NCBI GenBank assembly: GCA_947589745.1
Contig: CANQCS010000016.1
Span: 1 to 44,667 of the forward strand
Source: an uncultured Oscillospiraceae bacterium
GTDB lineage: Bacteria; Bacillota; Clostridia; Oscillospirales; Oscillospiraceae
Length of the DNA stretch: 44,667 bases
Reading direction: 5' to 3'
In this document: positions 37,033 through 44,667 of the stretch, one piece after another
Position numbering within the stretch: the stretch's first letter is position 1
Layout of the letters: each line of letters opens with the position of its first letter
Notes under the pieces: generated by a model
What the model saw: only the letters and a program-made list of their open reading frames with translations
Databases searched by the model: none
Told to the model about the DNA's origin: nothing
Made by a program: the position numbers and the translations under genes

Positions 37033-37416
37033 TCAGTGCCGGCCGGTGGCCATGGTCCGCAGGACGTGCTCCTTGATCCGCCGGTAGGTCTCCTCGCTCA
37101 GGTCGTGCTCCACCTTGCAGGCGTCGGCGGCGGCCACCTCCTGGCTGACGCCCAGGAAGGTGAAAAAGCTGGCCAGGGTCTGGTGGCGGTCGTAGATGCG
37201 GGAGGCGATCTCCTCCCCGGCGGGCAGCAGCTTGATGGAGCTGTCGGCGTCCATCTCGATGTACCCGCTCTCCCGCAGCTTCTTCATCGCCACGCTGACG
37301 CTGGGCTTGGAGTAGTTCAGTTCGTTGGCAATGTCGATGGACCGGACCTGGCCACGGCGGTTTCTGATGACCAGGATCGCCTCCAGGTAATCCTCCGCTG
37401 ATTCATAGACGCGCAT
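37033..37416 (-). CDS. DtxR/MntR-family metal-dependent repressor
   Basis: A 127-residue regulator. N-terminal winged helix (AEDYLEAILVIRNRRGQVRS, DIANELNYSKPSVSVAMKKL) and dimer/metal domain. By alignment to MntR, ligands are D9, E12, H78, C100, E103 and H104; the Cys at 100 is the DtxR-type ligand, whereas D9 is MntR-like. It likely represses Fe or Mn uptake genes, none of which is adjacent. I start at 37416, where GGGAGGCTGT precedes the ATG; an in-frame extension to 37476 is Cys-rich (CSCNCGGTGGC) but has no ribosome binding site. Confidence 0.88.
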   Translation of the reverse strand: MRVYESAEDYLEAILVIRNRRGQVRSIDIANELNYSKPSVSVAMKKLRESGYIEMDADSSIKLLPAGEEIASRIYDRHQTLASFFTFLGVSQEVAAADACKVEHDLSEETYRRIKEHVLRTMATGRH

Positions 37417-37512
37417 ACAGCCTCCCGTTCCCCCGCAGTTGCAAGAGCAGGCCGGGGCCGCCGCTTTTTCCGGCAAGCGGCGCGCCGGATTTCGCCATTT
37501 TTATATAGGAGT

Positions 37513-37541
37513 AGTATACCACTTCCGGAAAATTTTAGCAA
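37513..37541 (-). promoter_or_regulatory. Promoter of DtxR-family gene
   Basis: On the minus strand TTGCTA (37536-37541), 17-bp spacer, TATACT (37513-37518). Confidence 0.75.
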
Positions 37542-37589
37542 GAGGCACAAAAACATTTACGGCGGCGCATCAACCGGGGAGCCAAGGAG

Positions 37590-38027
37590 TTATCTCAGCA
37601 GCTTCTCCATTATGATCTCATCCCCGTCGCGCTCTCCCGTCAAATAGAAGCCCAGCTTCTCATACATGTGCCTCGCGGCCTCATTCCCATCGATATAGCA
37701 CAGGACGGCCTTATCAAATTTGCCGTCGCGCTCCATCCGCGCAAGGATCTGCCGCGCAGCCTCGCTCCCAAGGCCCTTCCCCTGATATCGCTCATCGATA
37801 AACAGCTGACTGAAATCAAATGCGTCCAGTTCATCGAAGTCGTAATACAGGGCCATCCCAACGGGAATACTTCCGTCATAAATGACAAAAGCATTGCTTC
37901 TGTGCTCCCGATACGCATACGCCCTTGCCAGCAAGCACATGCTGTCAGCCACATAATGCATTTGCTTTTCCGATACCTTGAGCCCCAGTCTCCAATTTTC
38001 TGGGTCCACTGCTTCTAATCTAACCAT
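37590..38027 (-). CDS. GNAT-family N-acetyltransferase, copy B
   Basis: 145 residues, same length as copy A at 3627-4064 and about two thirds identical: shared LLARAYAYRE, PVGMALYYD, DFSQ-FID, YQGKGLGSEAARQIL and VLCYIDGNEAA blocks. The acetyl-CoA loop is ERYQGKGLGSEAARQIL. AAGGAGAACC precedes the ATG. It lies 51 bp after larC on the same strand and may be cotranscribed. Its codons are more AT-rich than the flanking lar genes. BltD-like small-amine substrate suspected, not shown. Confidence 0.88.
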   Translation of the reverse strand: MVRLEAVDPENWRLGLKVSEKQMHYVADSMCLLARAYAYREHRSNAFVIYDGSIPVGMALYYDFDELDAFDFSQLFIDERYQGKGLGSEAARQILARMERDGKFDKAVLCYIDGNEAARHMYEKLGFYLTGERDGDEIIMEKLLR

Positions 38028-38078
38028 GGTTCTCCTTCAAAACAATTATGCCGCGCTGGACCGCCTGAGGGTCCCCCG

Positions 38079-39347
38079 CTATTTCGCCCGGTCGAACGCC
38101 TCCCGGGCGGCGGCCAGGGGGAGGCCGTGGGCCTTAGCGGCGGCGGCCAGGTCCTCGTACTCCGCCTTGCGCTTGACGAGGCCGTAGCCGGTGCCCGTCT
38201 TGCGGGCGATGGGACCCAGGAAGGTGTCCGCCGTGTCCCGGCCGGGCGTCAGGGCATAGCGGGGGCAGTCCGTGCGGCGCACGCCGAAGGTGGTGGTGTG
38301 GCGCAGCATCTCCAGCGCCAGCCGGTCCGCGTCCGCCGGACGGCACAGGCAGGTCAGCAACACACCGGGCCGGTTCTTCTTCATCTGGATGGGCAGGTAG
38401 GACACGTCCAGCGCCCCGGCCTCCAGCAGCCGCTCCATGGCGTACCCCAGGGCCTCGCCGGTCATGTCGTCGATATTGGCCTTCAGCTCCGTCACCGTGT
38501 CGTTGGGCCCCCCGGCGGTGTCCGCCGTGTCCACCAGGAAAGCCCGGACGCAGTTGGCCCGGGGGAAGTCCTTGGTGCCGCAGCCGTGGCCGCAGCCCAG
38601 CATGACCCCAGCGGGCATGGGCCCGAAGGAGCTGGCAAAGGTCTTCAGCAGCGCGGCCCCGGTGGGGGTGCAGAGCTCGGCGGCGATGTCGCCGGCGGCC
38701 ACCGGCACACCGGTGAGCAGCCGCGCCGTGGCGGGCGTAGGCACCGGCAGCACACCGTGGGCGGTATGGACCGTGCCGCTGCCCACCGTGACGGGGGACG
38801 CGGCCACCGCGTCCGGGGCCAGCAGATACATCAGGTAGCACACGCCGGTGACGTCCGCCACCGCGTCCATGGCGCCCACCTCGTGGAAGTGGACCTGTCC
38901 CGCCTCCACGCCGTGGGCGGCGGCCTCCGCCCGGGCGATGAGGGCGTAGACCTTTTTCGCGTCCGCACGGACCCGCTCCGGCAGGGAGAAGCCGTCGATG
39001 AGCGCCTCGATCTCCGCCAGGCTGTGGTGCTCGTGGTGATGGTGGTGTTCGTGTTCATGGGCATGGGGATGCTCATATTCATGACCGTGTTCGTGGTCAT
39101 GGTGCTCATGCTCATGGTGCTCATGGACATGCCCGCCGTAGGCCTCCTCCTGTCCGTCGATGACCACCCGCATATGGGTCCCGGCGATGCCCTGCCGGGT
39201 GACCGCCTCGGCCTCCACGGTGAGGCCGGGGAGCAGGTGGGCCATATCGTGGAGGAAGCGCTCTTTCTCCGGGCACAGCTCATAGAGGGCGCCCATGAGC
39301 ATATCGCCCGCCGCGCCCATGGCGCACTCCAGGTACAGTGTCTTCAT
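38079..39347 (-). CDS. larC: LarC, nickel insertion into NPN cofactor
   Basis: Inserts nickel into pyridinium-3,5-bisthiocarboxylic acid mononucleotide to make the NPN cofactor of lactate racemase-type enzymes. The 422-residue product begins MKTLYLECAMGAAGDMLMGAL, a LarC hallmark, and has a His-rich stretch (about residues 74-108, many HEH and HHH) for nickel. HFHEVGAMDAVADVTG is also conserved. In Lactobacillus plantarum larC is split and joined by programmed frameshift; here it is one continuous frame. The start overlaps the larB stop (ATGA). Confidence 0.95.
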   Translation of the reverse strand: MKTLYLECAMGAAGDMLMGALYELCPEKERFLHDMAHLLPGLTVEAEAVTRQGIAGTHMRVVIDGQEEAYGGHVHEHHEHEHHDHEHGHEYEHPHAHEHEHHHHHEHHSLAEIEALIDGFSLPERVRADAKKVYALIARAEAAAHGVEAGQVHFHEVGAMDAVADVTGVCYLMYLLAPDAVAASPVTVGSGTVHTAHGVLPVPTPATARLLTGVPVAAGDIAAELCTPTGAALLKTFASSFGPMPAGVMLGCGHGCGTKDFPRANCVRAFLVDTADTAGGPNDTVTELKANIDDMTGEALGYAMERLLEAGALDVSYLPIQMKKNRPGVLLTCLCRPADADRLALEMLRHTTTFGVRRTDCPRYALTPGRDTADTFLGPIARKTGTGYGLVKRKAEYEDLAAAAKAHGLPLAAAREAFDRAK

Positions 39348-40105
39348 ATCTCGTCGATCCCCTTCATCTGATTGATGCGGTGGGCCAGGAAACCGGCCCC
39401 GAAGCCGTTGTCAATATTTACTACGCTGACGCCGCTGGCGCAGGAGTTGAGCATGGCCAGCAGGGCGGCCAGCCCGCCCAGGTTGGCGCCGTATCCCACG
39501 CTGGTGGGCACGGCGATGACCGGGCAGCTGACCAGCCCGCCCACCACGCTGGGCAAAGCCCCCTCCATCCCGGCCACAGCCACGATGCAGCGTGCCTTCT
39601 CCAGGGTCTCCAGCTGGGACAGCAGCCGGTGGAGCCCGGCCACCCCGGCGTCGTAGACCCGGTGGACCCGGCTGCCCAGGGCCTCAGCGGTGAGGGCGGC
39701 CTCCTCGCAGACCGCCAGGTCGCTGGTCCCGGCGGAGACCACCACGATGCTGCCCGTCAGGGGATGGTCCTGGGGGTTGGCCACCGCCAGATGGGCGGCG
39801 GCATCATACGTATAAGGGAAAAGCCCCTCCAGAACGGCGGCCTTTTCCTCCGAGAGGCGGGTGATGATGATGTTGGCGGTGCCCCGCTCCATCATGGCGC
39901 GGACAATGCCAGCGATCTGCTCCGCCGTCTTGCCCTGGCCGAAAATCACCTCCGCCGCCCCCTGGCGGGCGGCGCGGTGGTGGTCCACCTTGGCGTAGCC
40001 CAGATCCTCAAAAGGGGATGGCCCGATGAGGCGGGCGGCCTCCTCCGGGGAGAGGGAATGGGCCTTTACCCTGTCCAAAAGGGTAAGAAGGGTGGACTGG
40101 TCCAT
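39344..40105 (-). CDS. larB: LarB, nicotinate mononucleotide carboxylase
   Basis: Carboxylates and hydrolyses nicotinic acid adenine dinucleotide to pyridinium-3,5-dicarboxylate mononucleotide, the first step of NPN cofactor synthesis. 253 residues. The C-terminal PurE-like domain is visible (VVSAGTSDLAVCEEAAL, VYDAGVAGLHR, VAVAGMEGALPSVVGGL, AVPTSVGYGAN). Start at 40105 has AAGGAG 11 bases upstream; a GTG four codons earlier lies inside that site. It forms larB-larC; larE and larA are not in the window. The upstream region is the left arm of repeat copy 2. Confidence 0.94.
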   Translation of the reverse strand: MDQSTLLTLLDRVKAHSLSPEEAARLIGPSPFEDLGYAKVDHHRAARQGAAEVIFGQGKTAEQIAGIVRAMMERGTANIIITRLSEEKAAVLEGLFPYTYDAAAHLAVANPQDHPLTGSIVVVSAGTSDLAVCEEAALTAEALGSRVHRVYDAGVAGLHRLLSQLETLEKARCIVAVAGMEGALPSVVGGLVSCPVIAVPTSVGYGANLGGLAALLAMLNSCASGVSVVNIDNGFGAGFLAHRINQMKGIDEI

Positions 40106-40220
40106 AGCGTAGATCACTCCTTCCTGGGGGTGTGGGGGCGCAGCCCCCTAATGCGAATCAGTAGGGGCCTCCGGCCCCTACCACCTCTTATATTATCTTT
40201 CAGTGCCTATGGGCACCCTG

Positions 40221-40250
40221 GGGTACTTTTCCCACGCGGGAAAAGTACCC
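40221..40250. repeat. Arm palindrome, ACTTTTCC type (copy 2 left)
   Basis: GGGTACTTTTCCC, loop ACGC, GGGAAAAGTACCC: a 13-bp perfect stem; its mirror is at 40709. Confidence 0.88.
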
Positions 40251-40357
40251 AAAAGGGCGCCAGCCCGTAGGGCTGGACCTCTGACTAATTTTTGTTAAGG
40301 ACAGATGGGTGGTGGGACTAGGGGCCAGGGAAAGCATTCATCGGGGGTGCCCCCTTG

Positions 40358-40489
40358 TTTTTCCTTAGTCTTACTGCTGGTTGCTCCGTTCCACTACGCA
40401 ATTGATGCCGCGGTTCTATTTGGGCCGTATACGGAAATCTGTCCTGTGCGTAGTGGAACGGAGCAGAACGCAGTCGGAATACATAAAAA
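40358..40489. repeat. Core 43-bp imperfect inverted repeat, copy 2
   Basis: Arms 40358-40400 and 40447-40489 around a 46-base loop. The inner 19 bp (40382-40400 and 40447-40465) are perfect and identical to copy 1; the outer part is more diverged. Confidence 0.9.
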
Positions 40490-40708
40490 CGACCAGCGCA
40501 CCCAATGTCCGGTTTCGCCGCCCCAAGCGGCGAAACTTGCGCCGCAGAAGGATCTCCTTGGGGACATACTGAAACAGCCGCTTCGCCCCTATACACGGGA
40601 CCCGGTCCGGTTTAGACCTGACCAACCAAAGGGTGAGCGCAAAACTAAACAAATAATTAAGGAAAGATTTTTAAGAAAACCATTCCTGGTTTTCTTAAAC
40701 GTGCTTTT

Positions 40709-40738
40709 GGGTACTTTTCTCACGAGGGAAAAGTACCC
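40709..40738. repeat. Arm palindrome, ACTTTTCC type (copy 2 right)
   Basis: GGGTACTTTTC pairs with GAAAAGTACCC, extended by one T-G and one C-G pair. The inverted match to the left arm extends outward on both sides (CTTTTGGGTAC and CCCCAGGGGTGC). Confidence 0.86.
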
Positions 40739-40790
40739 CAGGGGTGCACCCATTGGGGGTGCAGATCAACCCCGTTGGGGGCGGAGCCCC

Positions 40791-42239
40791 CTACCTCTTT
40801 TTCCAGAGAGAAGGAAACAGCAGCAGCAGCAGCGGCATGATCTCCAGCCGCCCCAACAGCATGTTGAGGCTCAAAAAAATCTTGCTGAGGCCCGACAGGG
40901 CCGCAAAGTTGCTGGTGGGCCCCAGAGAGGAGAACGCCGGGCCCACGTTGCTGATGCACGTCAGCGACGCGGTGAACGCGGCGGTGAAGTCAATGTCGTC
41001 CCACGAGACCACCAGCGTCACCACCAGCAGCATCAGGATATAGGCGAAGAAGAACAGGGAGATGCCCGACAGGATGGGCTCGTCCACACGGTCGCCGTCG
41101 CTCTTGATGGTGGTCACTACACGGGGGTGCAGAATGCGGTTCACCTCCCGGCGGAGGTTCTTCACCAGCAGCACCACCCGGATCTGCTTCACGCCGCCCG
41201 CCGTGGACCCGGCGCAGGCCCCGGCGAACATGATGAAGATCAGCACCGTCTGGGAGAAGGTGGGCCATAGGGTGTAGTCATAGGTCATGTACCCCGTGGT
41301 GGTCATCAGCGTCACCACCTGGAAAGCGCTGTCCGTGACGGTCTGGAGGCTGACCTCAGCCCCGGCCTTGACGACCAGGTTGATGACGATGAGCACCGTG
41401 GCGCCTACGGCCATGGCGGTGTAGCTCCGCAGCTCCTCGCTCTGGAACACCGCCTTGAAGTTCCGCCGCACGGCGAAGTACAGCAGAGCGAAGTTGATGC
41501 CGGAGAGGAACATAAAGACAATGATGATCCAGTCCACCGCCAGACTGTTGTAGGCGGCGATACTGGCGTTCCGGTTGGAGAAGCCGCCGGTGGAGATGGT
41601 GGAAAAGGCGTGGATGAAGCAGTCGTACCAGGGGAGGCCGGCCACGCGGAGGCTGAGGATCTCCCCCACGGTGAGGCCGATATAGATACTGTACAGGATC
41701 TTGGCCGTGTCGCCCACCCGGGGGGTCAGCTTGCTCTTGATGGGGCCGGGGGACTCCGCCCGCATCAGGTAGACGCTGCCCTCCCCCAGCTTGGGCACCA
41801 GGGCCAGGGCCAGCACCAGGACGCCCACGCCCCCCATCCACTGGGTCTGGGCCCGCCAGAAGAGGACCCCCAGGGGCTGGCCCTCGATGAAGGTCAGCAC
41901 CGTGGAGCCAGTGGTGGTGAAGCCGGACACCGTCTCAAAGACGGCATCGATGTAGTTGGGCAGCACCCCGCTAAACACATAGGGCAGGGCCCCGCACATG
42001 GACAGCACGATCCAGGTCAGGGACACCGTGGCGAAGCCGTCCCGGGCCTGCATCTTGATGCCCTTGTAGGGCAGGAAGCACAGCAGCTGCCCGATGGCGA
42101 AGGTGAGGACCATGGCCCAGAGGAACGCGGGCCCGTCCCCCCCGCCGGTGGCAAAGCCGATCACCAGGGAGGGCAGCATCAGCACCGCCTCCACCCGCAG
42201 AATCATGCCGAGGATGTGAAATACCAGCTTATAATTCAT
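40791..42239 (-). CDS. Potassium uptake membrane subunit, TrkH/KtrB family
   Basis: A 482-residue channel-like protein with four M1-P-M2 units and about ten hydrophobic helices. P-loop glycines occur in SGFTTTGSTVL, STISTGGFSN, TLMTTTGYMTYDYTLW and SLTCISNVGPAFSSLG, forming the potassium filter. Works with the cytoplasmic TrkA-type subunit encoded 15 bp upstream. GGGGAGGGCGCT precedes the ATG. The stop codon shares a base with the terminal hairpin of repeat copy 2. Confidence 0.94.
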   Translation of the reverse strand: MNYKLVFHILGMILRVEAVLMLPSLVIGFATGGGDGPAFLWAMVLTFAIGQLLCFLPYKGIKMQARDGFATVSLTWIVLSMCGALPYVFSGVLPNYIDAVFETVSGFTTTGSTVLTFIEGQPLGVLFWRAQTQWMGGVGVLVLALALVPKLGEGSVYLMRAESPGPIKSKLTPRVGDTAKILYSIYIGLTVGEILSLRVAGLPWYDCFIHAFSTISTGGFSNRNASIAAYNSLAVDWIIIVFMFLSGINFALLYFAVRRNFKAVFQSEELRSYTAMAVGATVLIVINLVVKAGAEVSLQTVTDSAFQVVTLMTTTGYMTYDYTLWPTFSQTVLIFIMFAGACAGSTAGGVKQIRVVLLVKNLRREVNRILHPRVVTTIKSDGDRVDEPILSGISLFFFAYILMLLVVTLVVSWDDIDFTAAFTASLTCISNVGPAFSSLGPTSNFAALSGLSKIFLSLNMLLGRLEIMPLLLLLFPSLWKKR

Positions 42240-42254
42240 AGCGCCCTCCCCTGC

Positions 42255-43640
42255 TCACTGGAGAATGTCGTCCAGGTTCTGGAGGAACAGGTTCTTGGCC
42301 ATGACGATGACCCGGTCCCCGGCGTGGATGCTGGTGTTGCCGTCGGGGATGATGGTCTGGCCCTCCCGGGCGATGGCCGCCACCAGCAGGCCGTCCTTCA
42401 GCCGCTTGGCGTTCCGGCCGCCGGGGTTCATGTCCTTCAGCGGCGTGTCCAGCAGCGTGGTGGCAGGGGTGGCGGTGAACTCCAGGGCCTCGATGCCGCC
42501 GCCCAGCAGGCGGTACAGGTTCTCCACCGCGCCGCCCTGGCCCTGGCCCCGGGCCATGGCCCGGACGTAGGCGATGATCTGGTTGGCGGTGATGTCCTTG
42601 GGGCTGATGATGCTGTCCACGCCGAACTCCCGCATCATCTCCATGTAGTTGGGCCGGTTCATCTTGGCGATGACCTTCCGCACACCGTGGCGCTGGGCGG
42701 TCATGGCCATCAGCAGGTTCTCCTCGTCCCGGTTGGTCAGGGCGATGAAAGCGTCGGTGCTCAGCAGGTGCTCCTCCTCGATGGTGGCGCTGTCGGTGCC
42801 GTCGCCCTGGATGATGAGGCTGTTGGGCAGCTTGTCCGCCAGGGACAGGCACTGCTCCGGGTCCTGCTCCACGATGCGGACCTTCATGCCCACCTTCTCC
42901 ACCGCCCAGGTGAGATAGGTGGCGATCTTGCTGCCGCCCAGGACGGTGATCTCCCGGATGCGCTCGCTGTCCCGGCCCAGGGTGTGGAAGAACTTCACGA
43001 TCTCCCCCTGGCTGCCAATCACATAGGCCTTGTCCCCCACCTGGGGCACGAAGCGGCCGTTGGGCACGAAGACCTCCCCGCCCCGGATGGCGGCGCACAT
43101 CAGCACGCCGTTGGGACGGCGGCGGTTGTACTCAAAGAGGCTCACCCCCGCCAGCCCGTCGCTCTCCAGGATGGGGAAGCCGATCATCTCCACCAGGCCC
43201 CGGGCGAAGGTCTCCACGCTGAAGGCCGAGGGCACGCGGAGCAGCCGGGAGATCTCCTGGGCCGCCGCGTACTCCGGGTTGATGATCATGTTCAGGCCGA
43301 TCTCCCGCTTGAGCAGGTTGGCCTCCTTGTAGTACTCCGGGGAGCGGATGCGGGCCACGGTGTGCCGGGCCCCCAGCTTCTTGGCGATGAGGCAGCAGAC
43401 AATGTTCAGCTCGTCGGAGCCGGTGACCGCCACCACCAGGTCCGCGCTCCGCACCCCGGCGTTCAGCAGCACCTGGATGGAGGCGCCGCTGCCCTCCACG
43501 CACAGCACATCCAGGGCGCTGTCGGCGTTTTGCAGAGCCTGGGCGCTCCGGTCGATGAGCACCAGCTCGTGGTTCTCACCGCTGAGCTGCTGGGCCAGGG
43601 TGTAGCCCACCTTGCCGTTGCCGATAATCATGATCTTCAT
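42255..43640 (-). CDS. trkA: Potassium uptake regulatory subunit TrkA
   Basis: A 461-residue cytoplasmic protein with two RCK modules. The first Rossmann fold has GNGKVG (residues 7-12) and Asp/Arg in LVLIDRS; the second starts ITVLGGSKIATYL, with a less standard glycine pattern. Each is followed by a TrkA_C domain. It binds NAD(H) or nucleotides and gates the TrkH channel. Its ATG overlaps the stop of the preceding gene (ATGA), so yihY-like, trkA and trkH form one operon. Confidence 0.95.
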   Translation of the reverse strand: MKIMIIGNGKVGYTLAQQLSGENHELVLIDRSAQALQNADSALDVLCVEGSGASIQVLLNAGVRSADLVVAVTGSDELNIVCCLIAKKLGARHTVARIRSPEYYKEANLLKREIGLNMIINPEYAAAQEISRLLRVPSAFSVETFARGLVEMIGFPILESDGLAGVSLFEYNRRRPNGVLMCAAIRGGEVFVPNGRFVPQVGDKAYVIGSQGEIVKFFHTLGRDSERIREITVLGGSKIATYLTWAVEKVGMKVRIVEQDPEQCLSLADKLPNSLIIQGDGTDSATIEEEHLLSTDAFIALTNRDEENLLMAMTAQRHGVRKVIAKMNRPNYMEMMREFGVDSIISPKDITANQIIAYVRAMARGQGQGGAVENLYRLLGGGIEALEFTATPATTLLDTPLKDMNPGGRNAKRLKDGLLVAAIAREGQTIIPDGNTSIHAGDRVIVMAKNLFLQNLDDILQ

Positions 43641-44545
43641 AGGTCGTTCTCCTTATCGGGCCCCGCGCCGGTCTCGCGCGGGTGTTTTTCCGCTTTGGCC
43701 CGCTCCCCCCGCAGGGACAGCAGGGCGCCGTTGATCTCCGCCCCCATGATGAGGGCCACCGCCGACAGGTTCAGCCACACCATCAGCACGATGATCGTGC
43801 CCAGTGCGCCGTAGATGACGGTATAGTTGGCGAAGTTCTCCACGTAGTAGGAGTAGGCCGCCGATATCACCAGCCACCCGGCCAGGGCCGCCACCGCGCC
43901 GGGGACCACGTGGCCCGCCGTCTGCCGGGCGTCCTGGGCCACGGCGTACAGCAGCCCCAGGGCCGCGAACATCACCACGGCCACCGCCACGAAGCGCAGC
44001 GTGTTCCACAGCGGGATGAAGTCCACCGGCAGGCGCAGCACACCGGCCAGAGCCGTCAGCACCCGCCGCCCCACCGTGGCCAGGAACAGCGACACGGCGA
44101 TGGTCACCAGCAGGAACACGGTGTAGAGCAGGACCTTGATCCGGTAAATGAGGGGGTGCTTGGGCCGGGACAGGCGGTAGGCCCGCCGCACCGCCTGCAT
44201 GAGGCAGTCGGAGGCCCGCATGGGGAAGTAGACGGTAAACACCAGGCCGAACCACATCATGGTCCGGCTGGGGGTCTGGGAGACATACAGCAGATAGGTC
44301 TCCACCAGCTCCACGATCCCCTCCGGCAGCAGGGAGCGGAGGAAGATCGTGATCCCCTCCACGTCCAGGGCCAGCAGACCCAGCAGGCTGCTGACGAAGA
44401 TTATGAAAGGAAACAGGGTAAAGAGCAGGTAGTAGGCCAGGGCCGCCGCCTGCCGGGCCACGTCGTCGATAAAATACCGCCGCACCACGGCGGTCAGAAA
44501 TCTTCCCGGACGGCTCTCCGCCGCCGGGGCCAGCCACTTGGGCAA
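43637..44545 (-). CDS. YihY/BrkB-family inner-membrane protein
   Basis: About 302 residues with six hydrophobic helices. Family blocks AALAYYLLFTLFPFIIF near the N-terminus and YTVIYGALGTIIVLMVWL near the C-terminus are clear. Older annotations as RNase BN are wrong for this family; function unknown, possibly transport or envelope related. I favour the TTG start at 44545, eight bases after GAGGAGG; an in-frame ATG at 44563 has no ribosome binding site and would place GAGGAGG inside the gene. First gene of the trk operon. Confidence 0.85.
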   Translation of the reverse strand: MPKWLAPAAESRPGRFLTAVVRRYFIDDVARQAAALAYYLLFTLFPFIIFVSSLLGLLALDVEGITIFLRSLLPEGIVELVETYLLYVSQTPSRTMMWFGLVFTVYFPMRASDCLMQAVRRAYRLSRPKHPLIYRIKVLLYTVFLLVTIAVSLFLATVGRRVLTALAGVLRLPVDFIPLWNTLRFVAVAVVMFAALGLLYAVAQDARQTAGHVVPGAVAALAGWLVISAAYSYYVENFANYTVIYGALGTIIVLMVWLNLSAVALIMGAEINGALLSLRGERAKAEKHPRETGAGPDKENDL

Positions 44546-44642
44546 AGGGGTTCCTCCTCTCATCACACAGTCCCACGGACTCCAGTATATCACCGCCGCG
44601 CCGCGTCAACTGTGCGAATCTGTCGAGGGGCTGCCGGATATC

Positions 44643-44667
44643 TGATACTTTTTCTTGAAAGAAAAAG
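44643..44667. repeat. Solo palindrome cut by window edge
   Basis: The last 25 bases match 17139-17163 exactly: TGATACTTTTTC, TTGAAA, GAAAAAG, with the remaining right arm outside the window. Another copy of the same palindrome class. Confidence 0.85.

Larger units (their letters stand above)
40131..40793. repeat. Large non-coding palindromic element, copy 2
   Basis: Same orientation and layout as copy 1. Left hairpins: 40134-40148, 40161-40181, 40221-40250, 40260-40276; right: 40670-40699, 40709-40738, 40745-40763, 40777-40791. Core about 40294-40700, beginning GTTAAGGACAGATGGGTGG as in copy 1. A GTTTCGCCGC/GCGGCGAAAC hairpin (40512-40536) is present only here. No gene supported: short frames on both strands are by-products of the inverted repeat. 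The right end touches the trkH stop codon. Confidence 0.85.

Noticed and set aside
37417-37476. Cys-rich N-terminal extension of the DtxR-family protein
   Set aside because: In frame but without a ribosome binding site, while a good one stands before the internal ATG at 37416.
44565-44625. Minus-strand promoter TTGACG...TATACT before the YihY-family gene
   Set aside because: The two hexamers are only 14 bp apart, too close for a normal sigma-A promoter; left out of the features.

Overview
The window is about 44.7 kb of high-GC, low-repeat bacterial chromosome. Gene content and style point to an anaerobic gut Firmicute of the Oscillospiraceae type (Flavonifractor/Lawsonibacter/Oscillibacter-like): a ThyX thymidylate synthase, ECF sigma/anti-sigma pair, BspA-like leucine-rich-repeat surface protein, LarB/LarC nickel-cofactor genes, GltBD, clostridial A/G-rich ribosome binding sites and strong sigma-A promoters. 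This assignment is inferred from gene content; no rRNA or other marker is in the window.

Layout. 1-4064 (+): 3' part of ileS, a pyridoxamine kinase gene overlapping it, thyX and a GNAT acetyltransferase. 4150-6198: recG, facing a 53-residue small protein. 6694-13153: a glycoside-use operon with its own promoter, a possible operator and a terminator; it encodes an MFS transporter fused to a GH2 hydrolase, an SGNH esterase and a GH78 rhamnosidase, none with a secretion signal. 13182-14670: ECF sigma factor and membrane anti-sigma-like protein. 14673-15301: copy 1 of a large non-coding palindromic element. 15321-17141: an ABC-F protein behind a leader with two tandem terminators. 17260-21477: MarR regulator and a heterodimeric ABC exporter. 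21496-27453 (-): gltD and gltB, with a promoter-terminator leader. 27806-31083 (-): TSUP permease and LRR surface protein. 31251-36338 (+): a MacB-like ABC ATPase and an FtsX-type permease with a very long coiled-coil insert. 36423-36846: cold-shock protein. 37033-40105 (-): DtxR-family regulator, a second GNAT, larC and larB. 40131-40793: copy 2 of the palindromic element. 40791-44545 (-): TrkH/TrkA potassium uptake and a YihY-family membrane protein.

The most unusual feature is the pair of roughly 610-660 bp non-coding elements at 14.7-15.3 kb and 40.1-40.8 kb. Each is a conserved core of about 380-400 bp, containing an exact 19-bp inverted repeat, enclosed by nested hairpins arranged in mirror order. 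Copy 1 has exact 24-bp terminal inverted repeats. Hairpins differ between copies and arms by paired, structure-keeping substitutions. Short palindromes related to the arm hairpins occur alone at 17139 and at the right window edge. Other points of interest are the MFS-GH2 fusion, the ABC-F attenuator-like leader, the promoter followed at once by a terminator before gltB, the 95-residue internal repeats in the FtsX permease, and a promoter with a structured leader at 31251-31400.
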